46,704 nucleotides of DNA, taken from positions 1 through 46,704 of the forward strand of contig JAFEFM010000405.1 in assembly GCA_018240585.1 (NCBI GenBank). The letters run 5' to 3'. Below are positions 39,667 through 46,704 of this stretch, one piece after another (position 1 is the first letter of the stretch; every line of letters starts with the position of its first letter). Position numbers and translations under genes: made by a program. Origin of the DNA: Pseudomonadota bacterium (GTDB lineage Bacteria; Pseudomonadota; Gammaproteobacteria; Burkholderiales; Rhodocyclaceae). The notes under the pieces were generated by a model that saw nothing but the letters and a program-made list of their open reading frames with translations, made no database searches and was not told where the DNA came from.

Positions 39667-40848
39667 ATGATCCGTCTTTCGCGCTCTGGCGGTGTAGCGC
39701 GGCTTGCCTTGCTGGCCAGCGCGCTTGTCTTGCCGCTGCCCGCCGCTCCAGCAGGCTGGCTTCTGGCCTCGCCCGATCCGCGCGTCGTGCCAGGCGAGCC
39801 GTTCTCCGTGATCGTGGTCGGCCTGCCGGGGGGCGCAGCGCCGCCCGAGCGCCTGCCGGCGCTGGTCGAACTGCCCGACGGCGGGCCGCGCATCGCACTG
39901 GAACTCGTTGCCGCCGGGGCAGCCGAGTCGGGCCAGCGCCGCTATGCGGGGCAGTGGCCGCGGGAGGTGATCGGTGTCGCCACGCTGACCCTGTCCGAGG
40001 CACCGTCGGCGCGCATGCTGGTCGACGCCGGTGCCGCCAGCCGCACGCCGACGACCACCGCCCAGGCCGGCACGCTCGACCCGATGGCGCCCGTCGCCCG
40101 CCAGGGCGCTTCGTCCGAGGCGGCGCAGCCCAGCGCGCTGGGCTTCAACGAACCGATGTACTTCCTCGTCGGCGGTCACGACCCACGCTCGGCGCGCTTC
40201 CAGTTCAGCTTCCGCTATCGCATCTTCGACGACCAGGGCGTGGTCGCCGAGACCTTCCCGGTGGCGCGCGGTCTGTATTTCGGCTTCACCCAGACTTCCT
40301 TGTGGGATCTGTCTTCGGATTCCAAGCCTTTTCGCGATACGAGCTTTCGGCCTTCGCTGTTCTACCGCTGGATGCTGTCCAATCCCGAAGGCGGCGGCTG
40401 GGTCTCCCTGTCGGGAGGCTACGAGCACGAGTCGAATGGCAAGGATGGCGCCAGTTCGCGCAGCATCGACACGCTGTTCCTGCGGGCGGAAGCGCGCTAC
40501 TACTTCGACTTCGGCGATGGCCGTACCTACTTCGGCGTCGCGCCCAAGGTATGGACCTACCTCGACAAGACGGACAACCCCGACATCGCCAGCTACCGCG
40601 GCTACGGCGAACTCGGCATGCGCGTGGGGCGGGACGACGGGCTGATGCTGACGACGCTGCTGCGCCGTGGAACCCAGGACAAGAACAGCACCCAGTTCGA
40701 CCTGTCGTATCCCTTGCGGCAGAGCGTGTTCTCGGGTGTCGGCGCGTTCCTCCATCTGCAATACTTCAACGGTTACGGCGAAACCCTGCTCGACTACAAG
40801 GCGCCGCGTTCCTCGCAATTGCGGCTCGGGTTTTCGCTCGTGCGCTAG
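39667..40848 (+). CDS. pldA: Outer-membrane phospholipase A with N-terminal extension
   Basis: A 393-residue OMPLA-family protein that hydrolyses phospholipids in the outer membrane. A signal peptide ends near residue 29, then about 130 residues without similarity to the E. coli enzyme come before the barrel (from about 160). The barrel is clear: FTQTSLWDLSSDSKPFRDTS and SYPLRQSVFSGVGAFLHLQY. Active-site His254 and Ser256 are present (YEHESNG), but the third residue, Asn156 in E. coli, is Asp268 here (SSRSIDTLF). The ATG at 39667 has a GAGGG ribosome-binding site. Family certain; activity inferred. Confidence 0.9.
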   Translation: MIRLSRSGGVARLALLASALVLPLPAAPAGWLLASPDPRVVPGEPFSVIVVGLPGGAAPPERLPALVELPDGGPRIALELVAAGAAESGQRRYAGQWPREVIGVATLTLSEAPSARMLVDAGAASRTPTTTAQAGTLDPMAPVARQGASSEAAQPSALGFNEPMYFLVGGHDPRSARFQFSFRYRIFDDQGVVAETFPVARGLYFGFTQTSLWDLSSDSKPFRDTSFRPSLFYRWMLSNPEGGGWVSLSGGYEHESNGKDGASSRSIDTLFLRAEARYYFDFGDGRTYFGVAPKVWTYLDKTDNPDIASYRGYGELGMRVGRDDGLMLTTLLRRGTQDKNSTQFDLSYPLRQSVFSGVGAFLHLQYFNGYGETLLDYKAPRSSQLRLGFSLVR

Positions 40849-40890
40849 CCTTCCGTCTAGCGCGGTGATGTCGCTCAAAAGGAGAAATTC

Positions 40891-41865
40891 ATGCCCCATG
40901 CCATTCGTATCCGTCGCACCGGCGGCCCCGAAGTCCTGCAATGGGAAAGCGTCGAGGTGCCGCCGCCCGCAGCCGGCGAGGCGCGCGTGCGCCATCACGC
41001 CGTTGGCCTCAACTACATCGATACCTATCACCGCAGCGGCCTCTATCCGGTGCCGCTGCCGTCCGGTCTCGGCCAGGAGGCGGCCGGCGTGGTCGAGGCG
41101 GTCGGTGCTGGCGTGACCGACGTGAAGGTGGGCGACAGGGTCGCCTATGCGACTTCGCCGCTCGGCGCCTATGCCGAAGTGCGCAACGTCGCGGCAGCCA
41201 TCCTCGTGCCGCTGCCCGATTCCGTCTCCTTCGAGCAGGGGGCCGCGGTGATGATGCAGGGTCTCACCGCGCAATACCTGCTGCGCCGCACCTACCGTGT
41301 GCAGCCGGGCGACACCATCGTGATCCATGCGGCGGCCGGCGGCGTCGGAACCATCGTCTGCCAGTGGGCGAAGGCGCTGGGGGCCACGGTGATCGGCACC
41401 GTCAGCTCGGAGCACAAGGCCGACATCGCTCGCGCGCATGGCTGCGACCATACGATCATCTACACGCGCGAGAATTTCGCCGAGCGGGTGCGCGAGATCA
41501 CCGGCGGCGCGGGCGTGCCGGTGGTGTACGACTCCATCGGCAAGGACACTTTCATGGATTCGCTCGCCTGCCTGCGTCCGCTCGGCCTCATGGTGAGTTT
41601 CGGCAACGCCTCGGGTGCGGTGCCGCCGGTGGACATCGGTGTCCTGGCGCGCATGGGCTCGCTGTACCTGACGCGTCCGACGCTGTTCACCTACGCCGCG
41701 AAGCGCGAGGACCTGCTGGCGATGGCGGCCGAACTGTTCGATGTCGTCGCCGCAGGCAAGGTGAAGATCGAGATCGGGCAGTGTTACCCGCTGCGCGATG
41801 CTGCCGAGGCGCATATCGACCTCGAGGCGCGGCGCACGATCGGCTCCACCGTGCTGCTGCCCTGA
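40891..41865 (+). CDS. qorA: NADPH:quinone oxidoreductase, zinc-less MDR type
   Basis: A 324-residue QorA-like enzyme that reduces quinones with NADPH. The GroES-like domain spans about residues 1-125 (NYIDTYHRSGLYPVPLP, GQEAAGVV). The Rossmann domain begins near VIHAAAGGVGTIVCQWAKALGATVIGT, and the C-terminus has AHIDLEARRTIGSTVLLP. No zinc ligands are present, as expected. An AAAGGAG ribosome-binding site precedes the ATG, 42 bases after pldA. The symbol follows the E. coli orthologue; the physiological substrate is unknown. Confidence 0.9.
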   Translation: MPHAIRIRRTGGPEVLQWESVEVPPPAAGEARVRHHAVGLNYIDTYHRSGLYPVPLPSGLGQEAAGVVEAVGAGVTDVKVGDRVAYATSPLGAYAEVRNVAAAILVPLPDSVSFEQGAAVMMQGLTAQYLLRRTYRVQPGDTIVIHAAAGGVGTIVCQWAKALGATVIGTVSSEHKADIARAHGCDHTIIYTRENFAERVREITGGAGVPVVYDSIGKDTFMDSLACLRPLGLMVSFGNASGAVPPVDIGVLARMGSLYLTRPTLFTYAAKREDLLAMAAELFDVVAAGKVKIEIGQCYPLRDAAEAHIDLEARRTIGSTVLLP

Positions 41866-41879
41866 CCACGGCAGCGAAG

Positions 41880-41918
41880 GCCCTCGCGTCCCGCGGGCGC
41901 GGGGGTGTTGCCGAGGGC
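41880..41918 (+). terminator. Possible terminator of qorA
   Basis: A 7-bp outer stem (41880-41886 with 41912-41918) encloses a GC-rich inner hairpin (CCCGC/GCGGG). It lies 14 bases after the qorA stop. No U-tract follows, so it is tentative. Confidence 0.3.
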
Positions 41919-41936
41919 AAGGGAGCGTCGCTCGGG

Positions 41937-41942
41937 TAAAAT
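41937..41942 (+). promoter_or_regulatory. Candidate -10 box of dnaE
   Basis: TAAAAT lies 7 bases before the dnaE ATG, with no good -35 box and no Shine-Dalgarno. If it is used, the transcript would begin at or next to the start codon. Confidence 0.35.
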
Positions 41943-41949
41943 CCCCATC

Positions 41950-44900
41950 ATGAATCCAGCAGCCCCTTCCACGGCCGAGCCGCGTCTCGTGCCCAGCGCT
42001 CCGCGCTTCGTTCACCTCCGCCTGCATTCCGAATACTCGATCACCGACGGCATCGTCCAGATCGACCAGGCCATCTCGGCGGCCGCCGCCGATGGCATGC
42101 CGGCACTCGGCATCGCCGACCTCGCCAACCTGTTCGGCATGGTCAAGTTCTACAAGGGCGCGCGCGGCGCGGGCGTTAAGCCGGTCATCGGCGTGGACGC
42201 CTGGATCCAGAACGAGGCCGAGCGCGACAAGCCGCATCGGGTCCTGCTGATCTGCAGGAACCGCGCGGGCTATGGCCAGTTGTGCGAGCTGCTGACGCGC
42301 GCCTACCTCGACAACAAGTACCGCGGTCGCGCCGAGATGCGCCGCGCGTGGTTCGAAGGCGGCGCCGCGAGCGAGCTGCTGTGCCTGTCGGGCGCGATGC
42401 AGGGCGACGTGGGTGTCGCGCTCGCCAACGGCAACGTCGAACTCGCCGAGCAGCTGGCAGCTGACTGGGCGCGGCTTTTCCCCGATCGCTTCTACATCGA
42501 GCTTCAGCGTGCCGGCCATCCGGGCACGGAGAACTATATCCGCCATGCACTGCACATCGCCGGAAAGCTCGGTCTGCCGGTCGTGGCCACGCACCCGGTG
42601 CAGTTCCTCAAGCGCGAGGACTTCAAGGCGCACGAGGCGCGCGTGTGCATCGCCCAGGGCTACGTGCTGGCCGACAAGCGTCGGCCGCGCGAATTCACCG
42701 AGGAGCAGTACCTCAAGAGCCAGGACGAGATGTGCGCGCTGTTCGCCGACATCCCCGAGGCGCTCGAGAACGCGGTCGAGATCGCGCGCCGCTGCTCGCT
42801 GACGGTGCAGCTCGGCAAGAACTTCCTGCCGCTGTTCCCGACCCCCGAGGGGATGACGCTGGACGACTTCCTGGTGCAGGAGGCCAAAGCCGGCCTGGAG
42901 AAGCGCCTGGCGCAGCTCTACCCGCACCCCGAGGAACGCGAGAAGCAGCGCCCGCGCTATGAGGACCGGCTCAAGTTCGAGACCGACACCATCATCCAGA
43001 TGGGCTTCCCCGGCTACTTCCTGATCGTGGCCGACTTCATCCGCTGGGGCAAGCGCAACGGCGTGCCGGTGGGGCCGGGCCGCGGTTCCGGCGCGGGCTC
43101 GCTGGTGGCGTACTCGCTGGAGATCACCGACCTCGACCCGCTGGAATACGCGCTGCTGTTCGAACGCTTCCTGAACCCGGAGCGGGTGTCGATGCCCGAC
43201 TTCGACATCGACTTCTGCCAGGACAACCGCTATCGCGTCATCGAGTACGTGCGCGAGCGCTACGGCAAGGACGCGGTGAGCCAGATCGCCACCTTCGGCA
43301 CCATGGCCTCCAAGGCGGTGGTGCGCGACGTCGGCCGCGTGCTCGATCTGCCCTACGGCTTGTGTGACCGGCTGTCGAAGCTGATCCCGATCGAGGGCGC
43401 CAAGCCTGTCTCGCTGAACAAGGCCTACGAGATGGAGCCGCAGATCGGCGAGATGATGGCCGACGGCAACGACGGCGAATCGGTGCGCGACCTGTGGAGC
43501 CTGGCCCAGCCGCTCGAAGGCCTCTCCCGCAACGTCGGCATGCACGCCGGCGGCGTGCTGATCGCACCGGGCAAGCTCACCGACTTTTGTCCGCTCTACA
43601 TCGCCGATGGCGACGACGCCACGCCGGTGTCGCAGTTCGACAAGGACGACGTGGAAGCGGTCGGCCTGGTGAAGTTCGACTTCCTCGGCCTGCGCAACCT
43701 CACCATCATCGAGCTGGCGCTGGAATACATCGAGCGCATGACCGGCAGCCGGCCCGACCTGATGAGCCTGGGTTTCGAGGACCCCGCCGCCTACCAGATC
43801 CTGAAGGATGCCAACACCACGGCGATCTTTCAGGTCGAATCCGACGGCATGAAGAAGCTGTTGAAGAAGCTCGCGCCCGACCGCTTCGAAGACATCATCG
43901 CGGTGCTCGCGCTCTATCGCCCCGGCCCGCTCGGCTCGGGCATGGTGGACGACTTCATCCTGCGCAAGAAGGGCCAGCAGGAGATCGACTACTTCCACCC
44001 CGACCTGAAAGCCTGTCTCGAGCCGACCTACGGCGTCATCGTGTACCAGGAACAGGTGATGCAGATCTCCCAGATCATCGGGGGCTACACCCTGGGCGGC
44101 GCCGACATGCTGCGCCGCGCGATGGGCAAGAAGAAGCCCGAAGAGATGGCCAAGCACCGTGCCACCATCGCCGAGGGCGCGAAGCAGAAGGGCTACGACC
44201 CGGCGCTCGCCGAGCAGCTCTTCGACCTGATGACCAAGTTCGCGGAGTACGGCTTCAACAAGTCGCACACTGCGGCCTACGCGGTTGTCACCTACCACAC
44301 CGCCTGGCTCAAGGCACACCACTGCGCGGCCTTCATGGCGGCGACGATGTCGTCCGACCTCGACAACACCGACACCGTCAAGATCTTCTACGAGGACACG
44401 GTCGCCAACGGTATCGCGGTGCTGCCGCCGGACGTGAACGAATCGGACTACCGCTTCGTGCCGGTTGACCGCAAGACCATCCGCTACGGCCTGGGTGCGG
44501 TGAAGGGCGTGGGCGAGCCGGCGGTGCGGGCGATCCTGGCTGCACGGCAGAAGGGCGGAAGTTTCCGTGACCTGTTCGACTTCTGCGAGCGGGTGGACCG
44601 CCGCATGGTCAATCGCCGCGTCATCGAGGCGCTGATCCGCGCCGGTGCGATGGATACGCTGGACGGCCACAAGGGGCTGGACCGCGCGCAGTTGATGGCG
44701 ACCGTGGCGCTGGCGATGGAAGCCGCCGAGCAGGCGGCGGCCAACGCGATGCAGGGCGGCCTGTTCGACATGCTGCCCGAGGCCGCCGGTGCGGCGCCCG
44801 AGTTCGCGAGGATCCGGCCATGGACCGAGCGCGAGCGCCTGAAGGAAGAAAAGCTCGCGATCGGCTTCTTCCTGTCCGGCCATCCGTTCAACGCCTTCAA

Positions 44901-45477
44901 GGGCGAAGTGCGCCGCTTCGTGCGCCGCACGCTGGCGCAGCTCGAAGCTTCGCGCGACATCACCATGCTCGCCGGCGTGGTGATGGAGCAGCGCACCAAG
45001 GTCGGTAACCGCGGCAAGATGGCCTTCGTGCTGCTCGACGACGGCACGCAGCCGCGCGAGGTCACGGTGTATTCCGAAGTGCTCGAGGCGAACCGCGGCA
45101 AGATCGTCACCGACGAAGTGCTGGTGGTGGAAGCCAAGGTCAGCAACGATGAATTCTCGGGCGGGCTGCGCATCATCGCGGACCGGCTGCTGACGCTGGG
45201 CGAGGCGCGCAGCCGCTTCGCGCGCGCGCTGCAACTGCGCATCAACGGCGAGGTCGGCGCCAGTGGCGGGCCGGCTGCCGCGGCCGGAAAACTGCAGACC
45301 TTGCTCGAACCCTTCCGCGAAGGCGGCTGCCCGATCCGCGTCAGCTACCGCAATGCCGCCGCCGAGGCCGAGCTGCCTTTCGGTGACGGCTGGCGCGTGC
45401 GGCCGGACGATGCGCTGCTCGAAAGCCTGCGCGCGTGGCTGCCGCCTGAGTCGGTCGAGGTTGTGTACCCGGCCTGA
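41950..45477 (+). CDS. dnaE: DNA polymerase III subunit alpha
   Basis: The 1175-residue replicative polymerase. The PHP domain is at the N-terminus (FVHLRLHSEYSITDGIVQID), then the palm with the catalytic aspartates Asp419 and Asp421 in PDFDIDF, then fingers (GVIVYQEQVMQISQI, FNKSHTAAYAVVTYHTAWLK), a helix-hairpin-helix region, the OB domain (ITMLAGVVMEQRTKVGNRG) and the C-terminal tau-binding part. Length matches DnaE1 and not the shorter DnaE2. The frame extends 15 codons upstream of the chosen ATG, without family support. It ends 3 bases from the stop of the converging acyP gene. Confidence 0.97.
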   Translation: MNPAAPSTAEPRLVPSAPRFVHLRLHSEYSITDGIVQIDQAISAAAADGMPALGIADLANLFGMVKFYKGARGAGVKPVIGVDAWIQNEAERDKPHRVLLICRNRAGYGQLCELLTRAYLDNKYRGRAEMRRAWFEGGAASELLCLSGAMQGDVGVALANGNVELAEQLAADWARLFPDRFYIELQRAGHPGTENYIRHALHIAGKLGLPVVATHPVQFLKREDFKAHEARVCIAQGYVLADKRRPREFTEEQYLKSQDEMCALFADIPEALENAVEIARRCSLTVQLGKNFLPLFPTPEGMTLDDFLVQEAKAGLEKRLAQLYPHPEEREKQRPRYEDRLKFETDTIIQMGFPGYFLIVADFIRWGKRNGVPVGPGRGSGAGSLVAYSLEITDLDPLEYALLFERFLNPERVSMPDFDIDFCQDNRYRVIEYVRERYGKDAVSQIATFGTMASKAVVRDVGRVLDLPYGLCDRLSKLIPIEGAKPVSLNKAYEMEPQIGEMMADGNDGESVRDLWSLAQPLEGLSRNVGMHAGGVLIAPGKLTDFCPLYIADGDDATPVSQFDKDDVEAVGLVKFDFLGLRNLTIIELALEYIERMTGSRPDLMSLGFEDPAAYQILKDANTTAIFQVESDGMKKLLKKLAPDRFEDIIAVLALYRPGPLGSGMVDDFILRKKGQQEIDYFHPDLKACLEPTYGVIVYQEQVMQISQIIGGYTLGGADMLRRAMGKKKPEEMAKHRATIAEGAKQKGYDPALAEQLFDLMTKFAEYGFNKSHTAAYAVVTYHTAWLKAHHCAAFMAATMSSDLDNTDTVKIFYEDTVANGIAVLPPDVNESDYRFVPVDRKTIRYGLGAVKGVGEPAVRAILAARQKGGSFRDLFDFCERVDRRMVNRRVIEALIRAGAMDTLDGHKGLDRAQLMATVALAMEAAEQAAANAMQGGLFDMLPEAAGAAPEFARIRPWTERERLKEEKLAIGFFLSGHPFNAFKGEVRRFVRRTLAQLEASRDITMLAGVVMEQRTKVGNRGKMAFVLLDDGTQPREVTVYSEVLEANRGKIVTDEVLVVEAKVSNDEFSGGLRIIADRLLTLGEARSRFARALQLRINGEVGASGGPAAAAGKLQTLLEPFREGGCPIRVSYRNAAAEAELPFGDGWRVRPDDALLESLRAWLPPESVEVVYPA

Positions 45478-45488
45478 AACTCAGGCCG
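45470..45488. terminator. Hairpin built from the two converging stop codons of dnaE and acyP
   Basis: An 8-bp perfect stem (45470-45477 with 45481-45488) with a 3-base loop. Each arm contains the stop codon of one gene (TGA at 45475-45477, and TCA, the complement of the acyP TGA, at 45481-45483). There is no T-run. Confidence 0.4.
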
Positions 45489-45798
45489 TCGGCCGCTGTT
45501 CGAAGCCGGCAACGGCTTCCTCGACGACTTCGACGGTGATGTCGATGCGGGCGACCTCAGCCTTGGGCGGGCCTTCGTAGGCCCACGCCACGAAGGCCTC
45601 CACGGCACCCGATGGACCGATGACGAGCGTCTCGACACTGCCGTCCAGCCGGTTGCGCACCCAGCCGCGCAAGCCCAGCGAACGGGCCTGCATGGTGGCG
45701 CTGGCGCGGTACCACACGCCCTGGACGCGGCCGTGGATGGCAAGGCGGCGGGCAACGACGTCGGGCGGGCCGGCGACGGGCGAATCACCATCAGGCAT
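45481..45798 (-). CDS. acyP: Acylphosphatase
   Basis: A 105-residue small enzyme that hydrolyses acyl phosphates. The core begins near residue 17 and has the family pattern RLAIHGRVQGVWYRASA with the catalytic Arg31, and GWVRNRLDGSVE with the catalytic Asn49. The first 15 residues are a variable extension. Its ATG overlaps the end of the SulP gene by 8 bases, so the two are co-transcribed and probably coupled. Confidence 0.94.
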   Translation of the reverse strand: MPDGDSPVAGPPDVVARRLAIHGRVQGVWYRASATMQARSLGLRGWVRNRLDGSVETLVIGPSGAVEAFVAWAYEGPPKAEVARIDITVEVVEEAVAGFEQRPTA

Positions 45799-46704
45799 AG
45801 GCGACCTCCGGATCCTTGCCGCTGAGCCACTGCGCCTTCAGCAAGGCGTCGGTGAGGTTGGCGGCCACGTTTCCTTCACCCAGCCGGTCGATGAAGCCCG
45901 AGCGCTCCACCAGCGAGCCGGGCTGCGCGTTCAGGCCGCACAGGATGAGGTAGGCGCCGCGCTTCTGCAGGTTGCGGTGCAGGGTCTGCAGGATGTCGAG
46001 CCCGGTGGTGTCGATGCTGATGACCTTGTCCATGTCGAGGATGACCACATCCGGGTGGCCGTGTTCCATCAGCAGCAGGTTCTCGAGCTTGTTCGCCGCG
46101 CCGAAGAACAGGCTGCCGAACATCTCGTAGGCCAGGATGCGCGGGCTGCCGTCCTCGCGCGTCAGCGCCTCGACACCGTAGTGGTCTTCCAGCGGGATGC
46201 GCTCGATGCGCGTCAGGTCCGACATGCGGTAGATGAAGAACAGGCTGGACAGCGCCATGCCCAGCTCCACCGCCAGCGTCAGGTCGAACACCACGGTGAC
46301 GAAGAAGGTGCCGAGCAGGATGGTGCGGTAGTTCAGCGAGTAGCGCGCCAGTTCCGACGGTGCGAAGGCGTGCCATTCGCCCATGTTGATCGACACGATG
46401 ACGACGATGGCCGACAGCGTGGCGAGCGGAATGCTGCTGGCGAGCGGCGCAAGCGCCAGCACAATGGCCAGCAGGATGCCGGCATGCACCATGCCGGCGA
46501 CCGGCGTGCGCCCGCCGGTGCGGATGTTGGTCGCGGTGCGGGCAATGGCCCCGGTGGCGGCGAAACCGCCGAACAGCGGCGCGGCGAGGTTGGCGATGCC
46601 TTGCGCCATGAGCTCCTGGTTGGGGTCGTGGCGGTCCTCGATCAGGCTGTCCGCCACGCGCGCCGACAGCAGCGATTCGATCGCGCCCAGCAGCGCGATC
46701 GTGA
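45791..46704 (-). CDS. SulP-family anion transporter with STAS domain (N-terminus outside window)
   Basis: The last 304 codons of a SulP/SLC26 transporter. The frame runs through the window edge (reading TIALLGAIESLLSARVADSL), so the start lies beyond 46704. The visible membrane part includes the conserved NQELMAQGIANLAAPLFGG and ATGAIARTATNIR segments and about four more hydrophobic helices. The cytoplasmic STAS domain (last 120 or so residues) contains ILDMDKVISIDTTGLDIL, the usual loop at the conserved Asp-Thr-Thr/Ser-Gly. Substrate (sulfate, bicarbonate or another anion) cannot be told from this part. Confidence 0.93.
   Translation of the reverse strand, partial: TIALLGAIESLLSARVADSLIEDRHDPNQELMAQGIANLAAPLFGGFAATGAIARTATNIRTGGRTPVAGMVHAGILLAIVLALAPLASSIPLATLSAIVVIVSINMGEWHAFAPSELARYSLNYRTILLGTFFVTVVFDLTLAVELGMALSSLFFIYRMSDLTRIERIPLEDHYGVEALTREDGSPRILAYEMFGSLFFGAANKLENLLLMEHGHPDVVILDMDKVISIDTTGLDILQTLHRNLQKRGAYLILCGLNAQPGSLVERSGFIDRLGEGNVAANLTDALLKAQWLSGKDPEVAYA

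Noticed and set aside
39607-45234. A minus-strand open frame of 1875 codons opposite qorA and dnaE
   Set aside because: It is a shadow of the GC-rich coding frame of dnaE and its neighbours; the translation is low-complexity, rich in Arg, His, Leu and Val, with no family resemblance.

Overview
The window is 46.7 kb of GC-rich chromosomal DNA from a betaproteobacterium. The gene set fits Rhodocyclales (Thauera/Azoarcus-like): a beta-type short H-NS protein, a type IV pilus pilB-pilC-pilD cluster, a class I polyhydroxyalkanoate synthase, a MaeB-type malic enzyme and the rpsU-dnaG-rpoD block. The family assignment rests on protein resemblance read by eye and is not proven. Almost all of the window is ordinary, densely packed housekeeping DNA. 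I see no insertion sequence, prophage, CRISPR array, integron or rRNA operon.

Layout. 1-3.5 kb: the 3' end of rsmA/ksgA, a small heat-shock protein with a sigma-32-like promoter, then a minus-strand group of a receiver-TPR protein, a lipoprotein-type microbial ribonuclease and its barstar inhibitor. 3.5-10.4 kb (minus): pilB-pilC-pilD, then fmdB-like, DUF502 and aspS, closed by a strong terminator. 10.5-16.2 kb: a CcsA/YpjD-like membrane protein divergent from ffh, then an EI24 membrane protein, a MoaB-fold protein, a YgjP-like metalloprotease, sodC and gloA. 16.2-20.7 kb (minus): rpsU-dnaG-rpoD followed by tRNA-Ile(CAU), with a terminator after rpsU and a candidate promoter in front of rpoD. 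20.7-23.5 kb: tsaD, plsY, folB and an H-NS-like gene. 23.5-31 kb (minus): leuS-lptE-holA-proA-ogt-xerD-ybaK, probably one long transcription unit. 31-35 kb: a small conserved unknown, a uvrD-type helicase and an orphan ParA ATPase. 35-41.9 kb (plus): maeB, a large perfect hairpin, phaC, an outer-membrane phospholipase A and a quinone oxidoreductase. 41.9-46.7 kb: dnaE, then minus-strand acyP and a SulP transporter cut by the window edge.

Functional themes are replication and repair (dnaG, holA, dnaE, uvrD, ogt, xerD), translation and protein export (aspS, leuS, tsaD, rpsU, tRNA-Ile, ffh), envelope and surface (pilBCD, lptE, plsY, pldA), and carbon storage and central metabolism (maeB, phaC, proA, folB).

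I did not find a clearly new biological system. The observations most worth a second look are the pseudo-receiver TPR protein (Glu in place of the phospho-Asp) upstream of a ribonuclease/barstar pair, the phospholipase A with Asp in place of the third catalytic residue and a long N-terminal extension, the 20-bp perfect hairpin between maeB and phaC, the operator-like repeats between the 108-residue unknown and uvrD, and the orphan ParA beside carbon-storage genes. Start codons were chosen by conserved N-termini and ribosome-binding sites. Promoters and terminators were read by eye and are predictions.
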